A stretch of DNA of 64,000 nucleotides, taken from Natronococcus sp. CG52 (GTDB lineage Archaea; Halobacteriota; Halobacteria; Halobacteriales; Natrialbaceae). The stretch lies in assembly GCF_023913515.1 (NCBI RefSeq), contig NZ_CP099391.1:1054001-1118000 (forward strand), in the 5' to 3' direction. The position numbers and the translations under genes were made by a program. Below the pieces are notes generated by a model. It saw only the letters and a list, made by a program, of their open reading frames with translations. It was not told where the DNA came from and searched no databases. Shown one piece after another: positions 7,954 to 16,907 of this stretch. Every line of letters starts with the position of its first letter. Position 1 is the stretch's first letter.

Positions 7954-9156
7954 ATGTGCGCCGGCAGACGCCGGAGAGTCGATATGGGGTACGGACAACT
8001 ACTCACGACGGCGGCCGACGAAACGCAGCGGGAGTCGCTGCCTCCACAGACTACGGACGGCGTCGTCCTCGAACTCGAAGACGTCGCCAAACGCTACGGG
8101 AGCGAGACCGTGATCTCGAATCTCTCGCTTTCCGTCCGCGACGGCGAAATTCTCACGCTGCTCGGACCGTCCGGCTGCGGCAAGACGACGACCCTGCGAC
8201 TCATCGCCGGACTCGAGAAACCGAACCAGGGCGACATCCGCCTCCGGAACGACCCCGTCGCGGGGAACGGTCGGTTCGTCCCCGCCGAGGAACGCGGTAT
8301 CGGGGTCGTCTTCCAGGAGTTCGCCCTATTTCCGCATCTCACCGCCCGGGAGAACGTCGCCTTCGGCCTTCAGGACCGGTCCGAACCGGAGCGTGAGGCC
8401 CGCGTCGCGGAACTGCTCGAACTCGTGGGCCTCGAGGCACACGACGAGGACTATCCGGACGAACTCTCCGGCGGCCAACAGCAACGGATCGCGCTCGCGC
8501 GCTCGCTCGCGCCCGAGCCGGAGATGCTCCTGCTCGACGAACCGTTCTCGAACCTGGACGTCGACCTGCGCGTCGAGATGCGCGAGGAGGTCCGCCGGAT
8601 CATCAAGGAGGCTGGAGTCACCGCCATCTCCGTCACGCACGACCAGGAGGAGGCGATGTCGATCTCCGACCGCGTCGCCGTGATGAACGGCGGCGATATC
8701 GAACAGATCGACACCCCCGAGCGGGTCTTCCAGCAGCCCGAGTCGCGGTTCGTCGCGGGGTTTCTCGGCCACGCTAGCTTCCTCTCGGGCGCGGTTCACG
8801 GGGATCACGTCGACACCGCGCTCGGACGGGTGCTCCGCGACAACGTCAACGGGCTCGCCGAACAGTACGACGGAACCACCGTCGACCTGCTCGTCAGGCC
8901 GGACGACGTGACCGCCTGCCCGACCGAGGTGGCCGACACGGAAGCCGACGGCACGGTCGTCTACCGGCGCTATCTCGGTCCGACAGTCCTCTACCGCGTC
9001 GAACTCGACAGCGGAGAGACCATCGAGTGCATGCACAACCACTCGGACCGGATCGACCTGGACGAGCGCGTCGCCGTTCGCGTCACCGCTGACCACGAAC
9101 TCGCCTGGTTCCCGGCCGGTCAGCGGAACAGGAATCCGTCAGTCGACGCCGACTGA
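7954..9156 (+). CDS. ABC transporter ATP-binding protein, FbpC/PotA-like, probably iron-regulated
   Basis: The 400-residue ATPase has Walker A GPSGCGKTT, Q-loop VVFQEF, signature LSGGQQQR, Walker B MLLLDEP and H-loop SVTHD. A C-terminal regulatory TOBE-like region (VDLLVRPDDVTACP, YLGPTVLYRVELD) follows. This layout belongs to importers of ferric iron, polyamines, sugars or anions. No permease or binding protein lies nearby, so it is an orphan. The DtxR-type box in its promoter points to metal control. Start: the ATG at 7954 sits about 27 bases after the TATA box (leaderless). An ATG at 7984 with GGAG upstream is an alternative and would remove ten residues. Confidence 0.88.
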   Translation: MCAGRRRRVDMGYGQLLTTAADETQRESLPPQTTDGVVLELEDVAKRYGSETVISNLSLSVRDGEILTLLGPSGCGKTTTLRLIAGLEKPNQGDIRLRNDPVAGNGRFVPAEERGIGVVFQEFALFPHLTARENVAFGLQDRSEPEREARVAELLELVGLEAHDEDYPDELSGGQQQRIALARSLAPEPEMLLLDEPFSNLDVDLRVEMREEVRRIIKEAGVTAISVTHDQEEAMSISDRVAVMNGGDIEQIDTPERVFQQPESRFVAGFLGHASFLSGAVHGDHVDTALGRVLRDNVNGLAEQYDGTTVDLLVRPDDVTACPTEVADTEADGTVVYRRYLGPTVLYRVELDSGETIECMHNHSDRIDLDERVAVRVTADHELAWFPAGQRNRNPSVDAD

Positions 9157-9254
9157 TCCGTCCCCGCCCTCTCCCCACCGTCCGTTCTCGCGCTGTCCTT
9201 CTCGAGTCGTACCGAACGGGCAGATTGATGTACCGATAGCTTCGAGTCGGTTCC

Positions 9255-9914
9255 GTGCGCGTCAGCGACCGATATCGGATTTCGAAACGCACCGCGACTC
9301 GCTGCGGACTCGCAGCACCGGTCGTCGCACTGACTGCGATCGTGCTCGCGACCCTCCTCGCCGCGCCCGAGACGTTCACCTGGCGCGAGCGCGCGCTCTC
9401 CGACATGGGTCGTCCCGGGACGCGGACGTTCCTGCTGTTCAACGGCGGGCTGATCGTCGGCGGCCTCTTCGGACTCCCGTTCGCCTGGCGACTCTGGATC
9501 GTGGGCCGTCGACGACTCGAGCGACTCGGGGCCGCCCTGCTCGCAGTGACACTCGTCGGTATGATCGGCGTCGGCGGTTTCTTCATCGGCCACACGAACT
9601 ACTACTTCGATACCTACCTGCACGGCGCGGCAGCCGTAACGTTCTTCGGCGCGGCGCCGGTCGCACAGTGGCTCTACGGCACCGGCCAGGTGCTCGCCGG
9701 AACGCGACGACTCGGCCTGCTCTCCATCTGGCTCGGCATCGTCCATCCCGTCGCCTGGCTGGGCTGGCTGCTGTCTCAAGCCGGCGCGGCGGGCCCCCGG
9801 ACGTGGTTCGCCATCCCTGAGTTCGTCGCCGCGGTCGCGTTCGGGGGCTGGATTCTCGTCCTGGCTGGCGATTCGTACGTCGCCAGCGACGAACTGAAGG
9901 AATCGCAGGACTGA
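9255..9914 (+). CDS. DUF998-like integral membrane protein
   Basis: A 219-residue membrane protein with about six hydrophobic segments, starting CGLAAPVVALTAIVLATLLA. The ERALSDMGRPGTRTFLLFNGGLIVGG region is characteristic of the DUF998 family, as are later FFIGHTNYYFDTYLHGAAA and GWILVLAGDS. Function unknown. The start is the GTG at 9255. It is transcribed in the same direction as the ABC ATPase, 98 bases apart, with no evident functional link. Confidence 0.75.
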   Translation: MRVSDRYRISKRTATRCGLAAPVVALTAIVLATLLAAPETFTWRERALSDMGRPGTRTFLLFNGGLIVGGLFGLPFAWRLWIVGRRRLERLGAALLAVTLVGMIGVGGFFIGHTNYYFDTYLHGAAAVTFFGAAPVAQWLYGTGQVLAGTRRLGLLSIWLGIVHPVAWLGWLLSQAGAAGPRTWFAIPEFVAAVAFGGWILVLAGDSYVASDELKESQD

Positions 9915-9983
9915 GCGCCCCTATCCGGCTTTGCGACCGTTCGGCACACAACGCTTAAATTGAAACCGTTCCTACACGCGTCT

Positions 9984-10262
9984 ATGCATAAAGACGAACT
10001 CCTCGAGCTCCACGAAGAACTCGTCGTCATCATGGAATACTTTTCGGAGCGTGAGGAGGTCAACGAGAAACTGTTCGAGCCGTACCGACAGCTCGACGTT
10101 GACCCCTCACACGTCCACAAGTCCAAGAGCGAGCACAAACACGCCGTCTTCGTCCTCGGCAACGCCCTTGCGAAGGCGATGAGCGAAGACGAGTTCTCGA
10201 GTGCCGGCCGAATCGGCAAGCGCATGAAGGAACTGGCCGAGGACGCGGAGTCGAAAATCTAG
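9984..10262 (+). CDS. UPF0058 family protein
   Basis: A 92-residue helical acidic protein starting MHKDELLELHEELVVIMEYF. DPSHVHKSKSEHKHAVFVLG and the C-terminal FSSAGRIGKRMKELAEDAE fit the archaeal UPF0058 family, whose function is unknown. A TATA-like gcttaaatt is about 27 bases ahead of the ATG at 9984, so I prefer this start over an upstream ATG at 9960. Confidence 0.85.
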   Translation: MHKDELLELHEELVVIMEYFSEREEVNEKLFEPYRQLDVDPSHVHKSKSEHKHAVFVLGNALAKAMSEDEFSSAGRIGKRMKELAEDAESKI

Positions 10263-10299
10263 GCGAAACGTATTTGTTCCGGATCCCGCATGTTGGACT

Positions 10300-12675
10300 A
10301 TGGACTCGCGCACGCAAGAGCGCGTCGAACAATGGGATTCTCGTGCCTTCAGTGGCGGATACGACGGGCTCCGGACTCTCGTCGATTCTGACTTTTCGGG
10401 CGCCGTTACCGCGGCTAGATCCTGGCTCTTTCTGCTCAACGGTCGCATCGTCGGCACCGTCGACGGTGTCGTCGACGACTTCGAGAACGAATCGGGAACT
10501 CGCTACGAGGCACCACACCCCTCGCTGCCGTTGCTCTGTGCGATGGAAGAACAGGGAGGCGAGACGAGGGCGAAGTACTACACGAACGAGACCCCGCTCC
10601 GAGAGGTCGACGAGACGCTTCGGAACAGTTCGTTCACCGGTTACGTCGAGTTGAGCGAGAACGTTCTCAGCGGGGATTACTACGTTATCTACTACGGGGG
10701 CCGGCGGATGGCTGCCGCGTACATCGGCAGCGCCGAGCGGTTGCTCACCGGCGACGAGGCGTTCGAGCGCGCGGCCGACGAGGTCGGGATCTACGAAGTG
10801 ATCGACGTCGAGATCGAGGTCGAGGACGTTCCCCGCGCGGATGACTCCACACCCGACTCGGACGCGACGGAGTCGACCGACGGGAGCAACGGGAGCAACG
10901 GGAGCAACGAGACCGACGAGACCGACGAGACCGACGGAACCGACGAGCGGCCGACGACCGAGCCCCGGCCGTCGGAGCCAGAGGGAGAGAGCGCGCCGAA
11001 TCCGCGTACCGATTCGGCGACGCCGGCCGCGAGTTCGGGGGTCAGTTCGCCAGCGCCCGACAGCGAGACGTCGAACGCCGCTTCGGGAATCACCACGGCC
11101 GACGAGACCGACGCGGATCAGGCATCGACGACCGGGATCACCGATGCCGCACCCGAAAGCGGGGCGTCGAACGCGCAGACGGAATCGAGTGGGCCGGATC
11201 AGGCGAGCGAACGGGACGAGACCATCGACTCGCCCACAGATACTGCCGACGACGCCACGACGGAGACGGACGCTGACGAAGCGAGTGCGGACGCCGACGA
11301 ACCGGACACCGAAACGAGCGACGACGAGAGCGCGCGAACGGACTCGTCACCGGATCCCGAAGTGGTCGAGGCGGCGGCCAGAGAACTCGATCGCCAGGAC
11401 ATCGACTGGGTCGACGACGACTCGGAAGGTGGGGAGCAGCCGGAGGACGCCGAACTCGAGGAACGATTCGAGCAAGAAGAGCAGTGGCGCGAAACGCGCA
11501 GCATTCCGTCGATCGATCCGGACAACACCGAGGCGAGCGACGCAGCGACCCCGGCGGGCGGCTCGGGGTCGGCCAGGCGAGAGGACGCTGCCGGGAATCG
11601 ATCCCGGCCGGAATCAACGCAGACGTCACCGTCGAAATCCGAGAGCGGACGCTCGAGTTCCCAGTCGGAACGCCAGTCCGATCGCACACAGCGTTCGGAC
11701 GCCACGACAACTGAAGCGGACGACGAGCGACGCGCGAAGGCGAGCCAGCAACTCGAGCAACTCGAGAAACAGCGGAACGCGCTCCGGACGAAAGTCCAGG
11801 AACTCGAGGCCGAACGCGATCAGCTTCGCTCGAAGAACCAGCAGCTGTCGTCGACCGTCGACAAACTCCGGTCGCGCGTCGAGGAACTCGAGACGGAGCT
11901 CGAGCGAGCCCGCGCCGCCGGTGAGACGGAACGCGAGCGGGCCGGCGGCGCGCAACTGTCGCGCAAGGAGGCGCTGTCCGGGACGAACCTCTTCGTCCGG
12001 TACGCGTCGAAGAGTCGACCCACCCTCGAGACGGCCCACGACGGCGGCGCCGACCGCGGCGAGGTCGAGTCGAACCTGCGCCTCGAGCATCACACCCAGT
12101 TCGACGAGTCCGATGCCGTCGTCGACGGCGACCCCTACGAGGAGGCGCTCACCTCGTCGATGGAGTACCGGTTCGTCGACTGGCTCACGTCGGTCGTCCT
12201 CTACGAGATTCGTGATACCGGTCACGCGGACGCGCTGAGCGACCTCTACGACGCGATCCCCATGATCGACCGCGCCGAACTCCACGCCACGATCTCGCTC
12301 GAGGACGACGAGACCGAAGACGTTCCGGATCAGGTCGGCTTCGACGTCGTCGCCTACGACAAGATGGGGAGTCCGCTCCTCGTCGCGAACCTGAACGACT
12401 CCCGGGAGCCGGCCTCGCAGGCGATGCTCGAGGAGATGGAGGAAGCCGCGTCGGCGGTCAAGGCGAACTACCCCGACCTCGCGTCGGCGATCGTCGTCAC
12501 CTCGAGTTACTTCGAGCCGGGCGCGCTCGAAGTCGTCGAGCGGGCGACCAGCGGCGGGTTCCTCAGCCGCGGCTCGCGGCTGAGCTACGTCAACCTGTCG
12601 CGAAAGCAGGGCTACCACCTCTGTCTGGCCGAGTCGCGTTCGGAGGGATTCCACATGAACGTCCCCGAACTGTAG
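10300..12675 (+). CDS. Large acidic protein with disordered linker and coiled coil
   Basis: The 791-residue protein has three parts. Residues 1-170 form a globular domain (DSDFSGAVTAARSWLFLLNG, YVIYYGGRRMAAAYIG). A roughly 300-residue Thr/Ser/Asp/Glu-rich linker follows, including short tandem units (GSN and ETD repeats near residues 195-215). A heptad-like coiled coil (QQLEQLEKQRNALRTKVQEL and on) is at about 475-550. The last 230 residues are a second globular domain (SGTNLFVRYASKSRPTLETA to FHMNVPEL). I believe the end domains correspond to a haloarchaeal DUF7527-type family; function unknown. No signal peptide or membrane segment. A TATA-like gtatttg lies about 28 bases before the ATG. 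Confidence 0.8.
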   Translation: MDSRTQERVEQWDSRAFSGGYDGLRTLVDSDFSGAVTAARSWLFLLNGRIVGTVDGVVDDFENESGTRYEAPHPSLPLLCAMEEQGGETRAKYYTNETPLREVDETLRNSSFTGYVELSENVLSGDYYVIYYGGRRMAAAYIGSAERLLTGDEAFERAADEVGIYEVIDVEIEVEDVPRADDSTPDSDATESTDGSNGSNGSNETDETDETDGTDERPTTEPRPSEPEGESAPNPRTDSATPAASSGVSSPAPDSETSNAASGITTADETDADQASTTGITDAAPESGASNAQTESSGPDQASERDETIDSPTDTADDATTETDADEASADADEPDTETSDDESARTDSSPDPEVVEAAARELDRQDIDWVDDDSEGGEQPEDAELEERFEQEEQWRETRSIPSIDPDNTEASDAATPAGGSGSARREDAAGNRSRPESTQTSPSKSESGRSSSQSERQSDRTQRSDATTTEADDERRAKASQQLEQLEKQRNALRTKVQELEAERDQLRSKNQQLSSTVDKLRSRVEELETELERARAAGETERERAGGAQLSRKEALSGTNLFVRYASKSRPTLETAHDGGADRGEVESNLRLEHHTQFDESDAVVDGDPYEEALTSSMEYRFVDWLTSVVLYEIRDTGHADALSDLYDAIPMIDRAELHATISLEDDETEDVPDQVGFDVVAYDKMGSPLLVANLNDSREPASQAMLEEMEEAASAVKANYPDLASAIVVTSSYFEPGALEVVERATSGGFLSRGSRLSYVNLSRKQGYHLCLAESRSEGFHMNVPEL

Positions 12676-12802
12676 CGTCGGCTTCGCACCATCGTTTTCG
12701 CGTTGTGCCGTCCAGCGAGCGGCGGCGCTCACGCTCGAGACCGTGGGGCGTGAAGCGCCGTCGCGGTCTCCCGAGACGGCGGCGGACGGCGAGAAAGAGA
12801 GA

Positions 12803-13108
12803 CTACCCTTCGATTTCTGCGACGTCTTCGATCTTCATGCCGTCGAGCTTGCCGACGATGTTGTCGATCTTACCGTCGAGTTCGTCGACGAACTCGGCGG
12901 TGCGCTCGGTCTTGATCGCGCCCTGACTCGAGGGTTCGATGAGGTTCTCCTCCTCGAGGACGCGCAGCGAGTAGCGGACCTTGTGGTGGGGGTATCCCGT
13001 CTCGTTCGACATCTTGACGATACCGATGGGTTCGTTTTCGATGACCATCTTCAGGACCTGCAGATGTCGTTCCAGCATATCGACTTCCTTCTCTAGTCGG
13101 TCTATCAT
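12803..13108 (-). CDS. Small winged-helix DNA-binding protein, predicted regulator
   Basis: A 101-residue protein: a basic/amphipathic start (MIDRLEKEVDMLERHLQVLK), then a winged helix (IGIVKMSNETGYPHHKVRYSLRVLEEENLIEPS). A C-terminal helix (VDELDGKIDNIVGKLDGMKI) looks suited to dimerisation. This type of small regulator is widespread in haloarchaea; the target is unknown. A TATA-like tttaaaag about 27 bases upstream supports this start. It diverges from purA across a 339-base spacer. Confidence 0.75.
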   Translation of the reverse strand: MIDRLEKEVDMLERHLQVLKMVIENEPIGIVKMSNETGYPHHKVRYSLRVLEEENLIEPSSQGAIKTERTAEFVDELDGKIDNIVGKLDGMKIEDVAEIEG

Positions 13109-13447
13109 GGCATTTGTTAACTTGTCTTTGGGCCCTTTAAAAGTTACTCTCTGCGAATGAAACGACCACGCTCAACTGTGTGCCAATTCCTGTCAGTAGT
13201 TAACGCTTCCGATCCCGGAGATTTCACGCTAACGATCGTTGAAAACCGCTGATGGGTCAATCGTTCCGTAGCGATAGCGCGTGTCGGTCGGCGGCGTCCA
13301 CCGGTCTCGCTGCACGGAAGTGGTCTCGTCGTCGCCCATAACGCCGAGGTGACGGGGGATGGTGTTCACGTTCGTGAGTATTCGGCGGTGGATTTCCCCC
13401 GTCATACCGTAATCTGTTTATCGGCTGGGCAAGAATCCGCCGCTGTT
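13109..13447. promoter_or_regulatory. Divergent promoter region between the HTH gene and purA
   Basis: The 339-base spacer has no convincing gene. It carries a TATA-like tttaaaag near 13136 for the leftward HTH gene and tttatcgg at 13417-13424, about 28 bases before the purA ATG. The frame of purA stays open upstream to 13349, but the encoded residues are not conserved-looking. Confidence 0.5.
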
Positions 13448-14812
13448 ATGACCGTCACAATCGTCGGGTCGCAACTCGGCGACGAAGGCAAGGGTGGCGT
13501 CGTCGACCTCTACGGCGACGCCGCCGACGTCGTCGCCCGGTATCAGGGTGGCGACAACGCAGGACATACCGTCGTTCACGACGGCGAGAAGTACAAACTG
13601 TCGCTCGTTCCGTCCGGTGCCGTCCGGGGCAAGGTCGGCGTGCTCGGCAACGGCTGCGTCGTCAACCCGGAGACGCTGTTCGAGGAAATCGACACCCTTC
13701 ACGACAAAGGACTCGACCCCGACGTTCGCGTGGCCGAGCGCGCACACGTGATCCTCCCGTACCACCGCGTCCTCGACGGTATCGAGGAAGACGAGAAGGA
13801 GGATCTCGCGGCCGGGACGACCAAGCGCGGCATCGGTCCGACCTACGAGGACAAGGCCGGCCGTCGCGGCATCCGGGTCGGCGACCTGCTCGACCCCGAC
13901 GTCCTCCGCGAACGCCTCGAGTACGTCATCCCCCAGAAGAAGGCTCTCGCCGAGGACGTCTTCGGGAAGGAGACCGGCGAGGAGTTCGACATCGACCACC
14001 TCTACGAAACCTATCGGGAGTACGGGGAGCGACTCGCCGAGGAAGAGATGACCGTCGACTGCGGGACCTTCCTGCAGGAACAGATCGACGGCGGCGACAA
14101 CGTCATGCTCGAGGGCGCGCAGGGCACCTCGATCGACATCGATCACGGCATCTACCCCTACGTCACCTCCTCGAACCCGACCGCCGGCGGCGCGACCGTC
14201 GGCACGGGGCTCGGCCCGACCGTCGTCGGGCAGGGCGAGGTCATCGGCATCGTCAAGGCCTACCTCTCGCGGGTCGGAACGGGGCCGCTCCCGACCGAAC
14301 TCGGCGGCGTCGAGGGACAGACGCCGGAATACGATCCCGAGGCGAACGCAGATGCGGACGAGGAGGAACTCGCGACGTACATCCGCGACGAGGGTGGCGA
14401 GTACGGAACCGTAACCGGCCGCCCCCGGCGGGTCGGCTGGCTCGACATGCCGATGCTGCGCCACGCCGCGCGCGCGAACGGCTTCACCGGACTCGCGATC
14501 AACCACATCGACGTGCTCGCCGGCCTCGAGGAGGTAAAGGTCGGTCACAGCTACGAGCTCGAAGGCGAGACGGTGTACACGATGCCGCCGACGACCGAGA
14601 AGTGGGGCGACTGTGAGGCGACGTTCGAGCGCTTCGACGGCTGGCCCGAGGTCGACTGGGCCGACGTCGCTGCCGAGGGGTACGAGGCGATCCCCGAGAA
14701 CGCTCGGACCTACCTCGAGTACGTCGCCGACGAACTCGAAGCGTCGATCTACGCGGTCGGCGTCGGACCCGGCCGCGAGGAAACCGTCGTCGTCGAAAAC
14801 CCCTACGAGTAG
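13448..14812 (+). CDS. purA: Adenylosuccinate synthetase
   Basis: A GTP-dependent enzyme joining IMP and aspartate, the first step from IMP to AMP. The 454-residue protein has the N-terminal P-loop GSQLGDEGKGG, GDNAGHTVVHDGEKYKL, the HVILPYHR segment, and TTKRGIGPTYEDKAGRRGIR. MLEGAQGTSIDIDHGIYPYVTSSN is split around a region with the acidic insert DADEEE typical of haloarchaea. GRPRRVGWLDMPMLRHA and a C-terminal VGVGPGREET complete it. The start at 13448 (MTVTIVGSQLGDEG) follows a TATA-like box by about 28 bases. Confidence 0.97.
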   Translation: MTVTIVGSQLGDEGKGGVVDLYGDAADVVARYQGGDNAGHTVVHDGEKYKLSLVPSGAVRGKVGVLGNGCVVNPETLFEEIDTLHDKGLDPDVRVAERAHVILPYHRVLDGIEEDEKEDLAAGTTKRGIGPTYEDKAGRRGIRVGDLLDPDVLRERLEYVIPQKKALAEDVFGKETGEEFDIDHLYETYREYGERLAEEEMTVDCGTFLQEQIDGGDNVMLEGAQGTSIDIDHGIYPYVTSSNPTAGGATVGTGLGPTVVGQGEVIGIVKAYLSRVGTGPLPTELGGVEGQTPEYDPEANADADEEELATYIRDEGGEYGTVTGRPRRVGWLDMPMLRHAARANGFTGLAINHIDVLAGLEEVKVGHSYELEGETVYTMPPTTEKWGDCEATFERFDGWPEVDWADVAAEGYEAIPENARTYLEYVADELEASIYAVGVGPGREETVVVENPYE

Positions 14813-14828
14813 TCGAACCCCTCGACCG

Positions 14829-16907
14829 CTACGAGACGGGGTAAACCAGCTGTTTCCGTTCGTCCATCCAGTAAAACCGACCGTCGTAGAAGATCGGCCG
14901 ATTGCTGAACGAGAGGTACCTGTTGAGTTCGTCCGGTGAAACGTCGAACGCGATCGGCGTCGAAGTCAGGTGTTTCGCGTCCGACCAGTCCTGCAGCCAG
15001 TAGGCACCGACCGGATCGACCGGGAACGGCACGACCGTCACCTCTACGCTTCCATTTCCAGTCGACTGTAACACGTGTACCGACGAGGGCTGCCATTTCG
15101 CCACGAACCGATGGGTTCCATCACCGACGACGAGACCCCGTCCGTCTTCTCCGCAGACGGCGCACGTGTGTGCGGCGGCCAGAGACTGCCCGCTTAGCAC
15201 CAGTTTCCCGATCGTCGTCGAGACCGCCGGAGGCGACTCTTCCGGGGTCGACTCCGATTCGGTTCTCACGACGCCGGCGATGCTCCCCGACTCGACCAGT
15301 CCGACGCCGGCCGCTCGAGAGTCCGGCGCATCGAGCTGGAACAGCTGTACGTCGTTCTCGCGAAGGTCGGCGGAGTCGAGTACTCCGTCCTGACACACCA
15401 ATCCGCCGTCCTCGCAGCGCCCGACGTAGTGGAGGAAGTCGCCGCCGCTTCGGAACGCGGCGGCGAGTTCGTCGCACGTCGGGGCGTCGAGTCGGCGGAC
15501 CGTCGTCGAGGAGGGAACGGACCGTCCCACGTACTGTTCGGCGACTGCACGCCGGTCGGCGTCCCGTTCCCCGGCAAAGACGACGATGACGGTTCGTCCA
15601 ACCCGGTTCTGCTCGAGATGCGCCAGCCGATTCTCGTAGGCTCGCCGTAGCGCCGAGAAGCCCGGGGCGTCTTCGACGTCTCCGAGGGTGCCCCGAGCCG
15701 TCCGACACCGACTTAGCTCGGTGACCGGGGTCGACTCGGGTTCAGGTGCGGGGCGCGTGGTGCTCTCGGGGTCGAATGCGCGTTCCGGAGGCAGCACGAT
15801 CGCAGCGAGGTCGTAGAGCAGATGTGGGAGCGAGGTCACGTTCGAGACCGACGGTTCGACGGTCATCACGTACGGCCACTCCGGCAGGACGTCGTCGATG
15901 GGATCCGTGGGGAACTCCAGATAGGCCGCCAGACGCTCGGCGGCCGTCCCGTCCGCGCAGTGATCGAGGTCGACGCCGGCGGCCTCGAGACGCTCGAACT
16001 CGTGGGTCGTCGGGCTGCCCGGATCGTTCCAGGAGGCCATCTGGTCCAGAAAGAACACCCGACGAAGGAGGTCCGGTGCGGCCCGCTCGAACTGTGCCAA
16101 CCCGTCGAACTCGTAGTGAAGATCGACCGACGGCGCGCGGAGGAGCGGCGCAGTCGCGTCGGTCGGACGCAGGCGTGCTCCCAGGTAGTACGCGAGCGGC
16201 GCGCCGAGAAAGAGCGCTGCCAGCCGATCCGGGACGAGCAGTTCGATCCCGGTTTCCGGCGTTTGCTCCGCGACCGGTTCCGGGACGCGGGTTTCCTCAC
16301 CGAGGGTGAGCAACGGTGGGTGGCCGCGGTAGTTTCGGTGGACGCGATCCGCCGTCGTCGTCTCGATCGTCGCCGAGAGGTGTGAGAGCCCCGTGGCGAT
16401 ACCTTCGGTCGTCGGCTCGACGGTCACCTCGTGTCGTGGGTAATCGACGGGTGACTTGAAACCGAACGTCACCGGCGTCGGTTGCGGAAACGATATCTCC
16501 AGACGCTCCCCGGGGCGGTTCGAGACCGTTGCCGCACCGTCGAACCGGAGGCGAACGAAAAGCGTCGTATCGAACCGGAAGAAGTACTCCCCCTCTGGAA
16601 GCGTTACTCGTTCGTCCTCGAACGCCGCCAGGACGCAGTCCGCGCGGTCCGCCGTCTCCGCGGCGTCGGTATCGGCCGACTGCTCGTCGAGTCGGGCGAT
16701 ATCGACCATGTTCCGAAAGTCGTAGCGGATCTCGGAAACCCGACCCGCGACGACGGCGTCGATCGGTTCGTCGAAGCCGTGTGGATCCGAGAGGCGATCC
16801 CAGCCGGTCAGATCGAACGCGATCGAGTTTCCGCCGATGTCGGTGGCCCGAAGCGACGTTCCTGTCACTTCGATCGAGACGGGATCCGCGTCGTTCGGGA
16901 CCGTCAT
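14829..16907 (-). CDS. Haloarchaeal protein with C-terminal CHAT-like domain lacking its catalytic residues
   Basis: A 692-residue protein. Residues 1-180 form a beta-rich region. The middle (TGIELLVPDRLAALFLGAPL, APDLLRRVFFLDQMASW) resembles a haloarchaeal family I know with a CHAT (caspase-like) C-terminus. From about residue 420 the CHAT-like fold follows: FSALRRAYENRLAHLEQN, GGDFLHYVGRCEDGG, LFQLDAPDSRAAG, LVESGSIAGVV, then LVVGDGTHRF. In active members the GH histidine and a Cys in an N-A-C-R-S-like motif form the dyad. Here these positions are Arg496 and Pro528, so it is probably a pseudoenzyme. Its ATG overlaps the stop of the upstream histidine kinase gene by four bases, indicating coupled translation. 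Confidence 0.7.
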   Translation of the reverse strand: MTVPNDADPVSIEVTGTSLRATDIGGNSIAFDLTGWDRLSDPHGFDEPIDAVVAGRVSEIRYDFRNMVDIARLDEQSADTDAAETADRADCVLAAFEDERVTLPEGEYFFRFDTTLFVRLRFDGAATVSNRPGERLEISFPQPTPVTFGFKSPVDYPRHEVTVEPTTEGIATGLSHLSATIETTTADRVHRNYRGHPPLLTLGEETRVPEPVAEQTPETGIELLVPDRLAALFLGAPLAYYLGARLRPTDATAPLLRAPSVDLHYEFDGLAQFERAAPDLLRRVFFLDQMASWNDPGSPTTHEFERLEAAGVDLDHCADGTAAERLAAYLEFPTDPIDDVLPEWPYVMTVEPSVSNVTSLPHLLYDLAAIVLPPERAFDPESTTRPAPEPESTPVTELSRCRTARGTLGDVEDAPGFSALRRAYENRLAHLEQNRVGRTVIVVFAGERDADRRAVAEQYVGRSVPSSTTVRRLDAPTCDELAAAFRSGGDFLHYVGRCEDGGLVCQDGVLDSADLRENDVQLFQLDAPDSRAAGVGLVESGSIAGVVRTESESTPEESPPAVSTTIGKLVLSGQSLAAAHTCAVCGEDGRGLVVGDGTHRFVAKWQPSSVHVLQSTGNGSVEVTVVPFPVDPVGAYWLQDWSDAKHLTSTPIAFDVSPDELNRYLSFSNRPIFYDGRFYWMDERKQLVYPVS

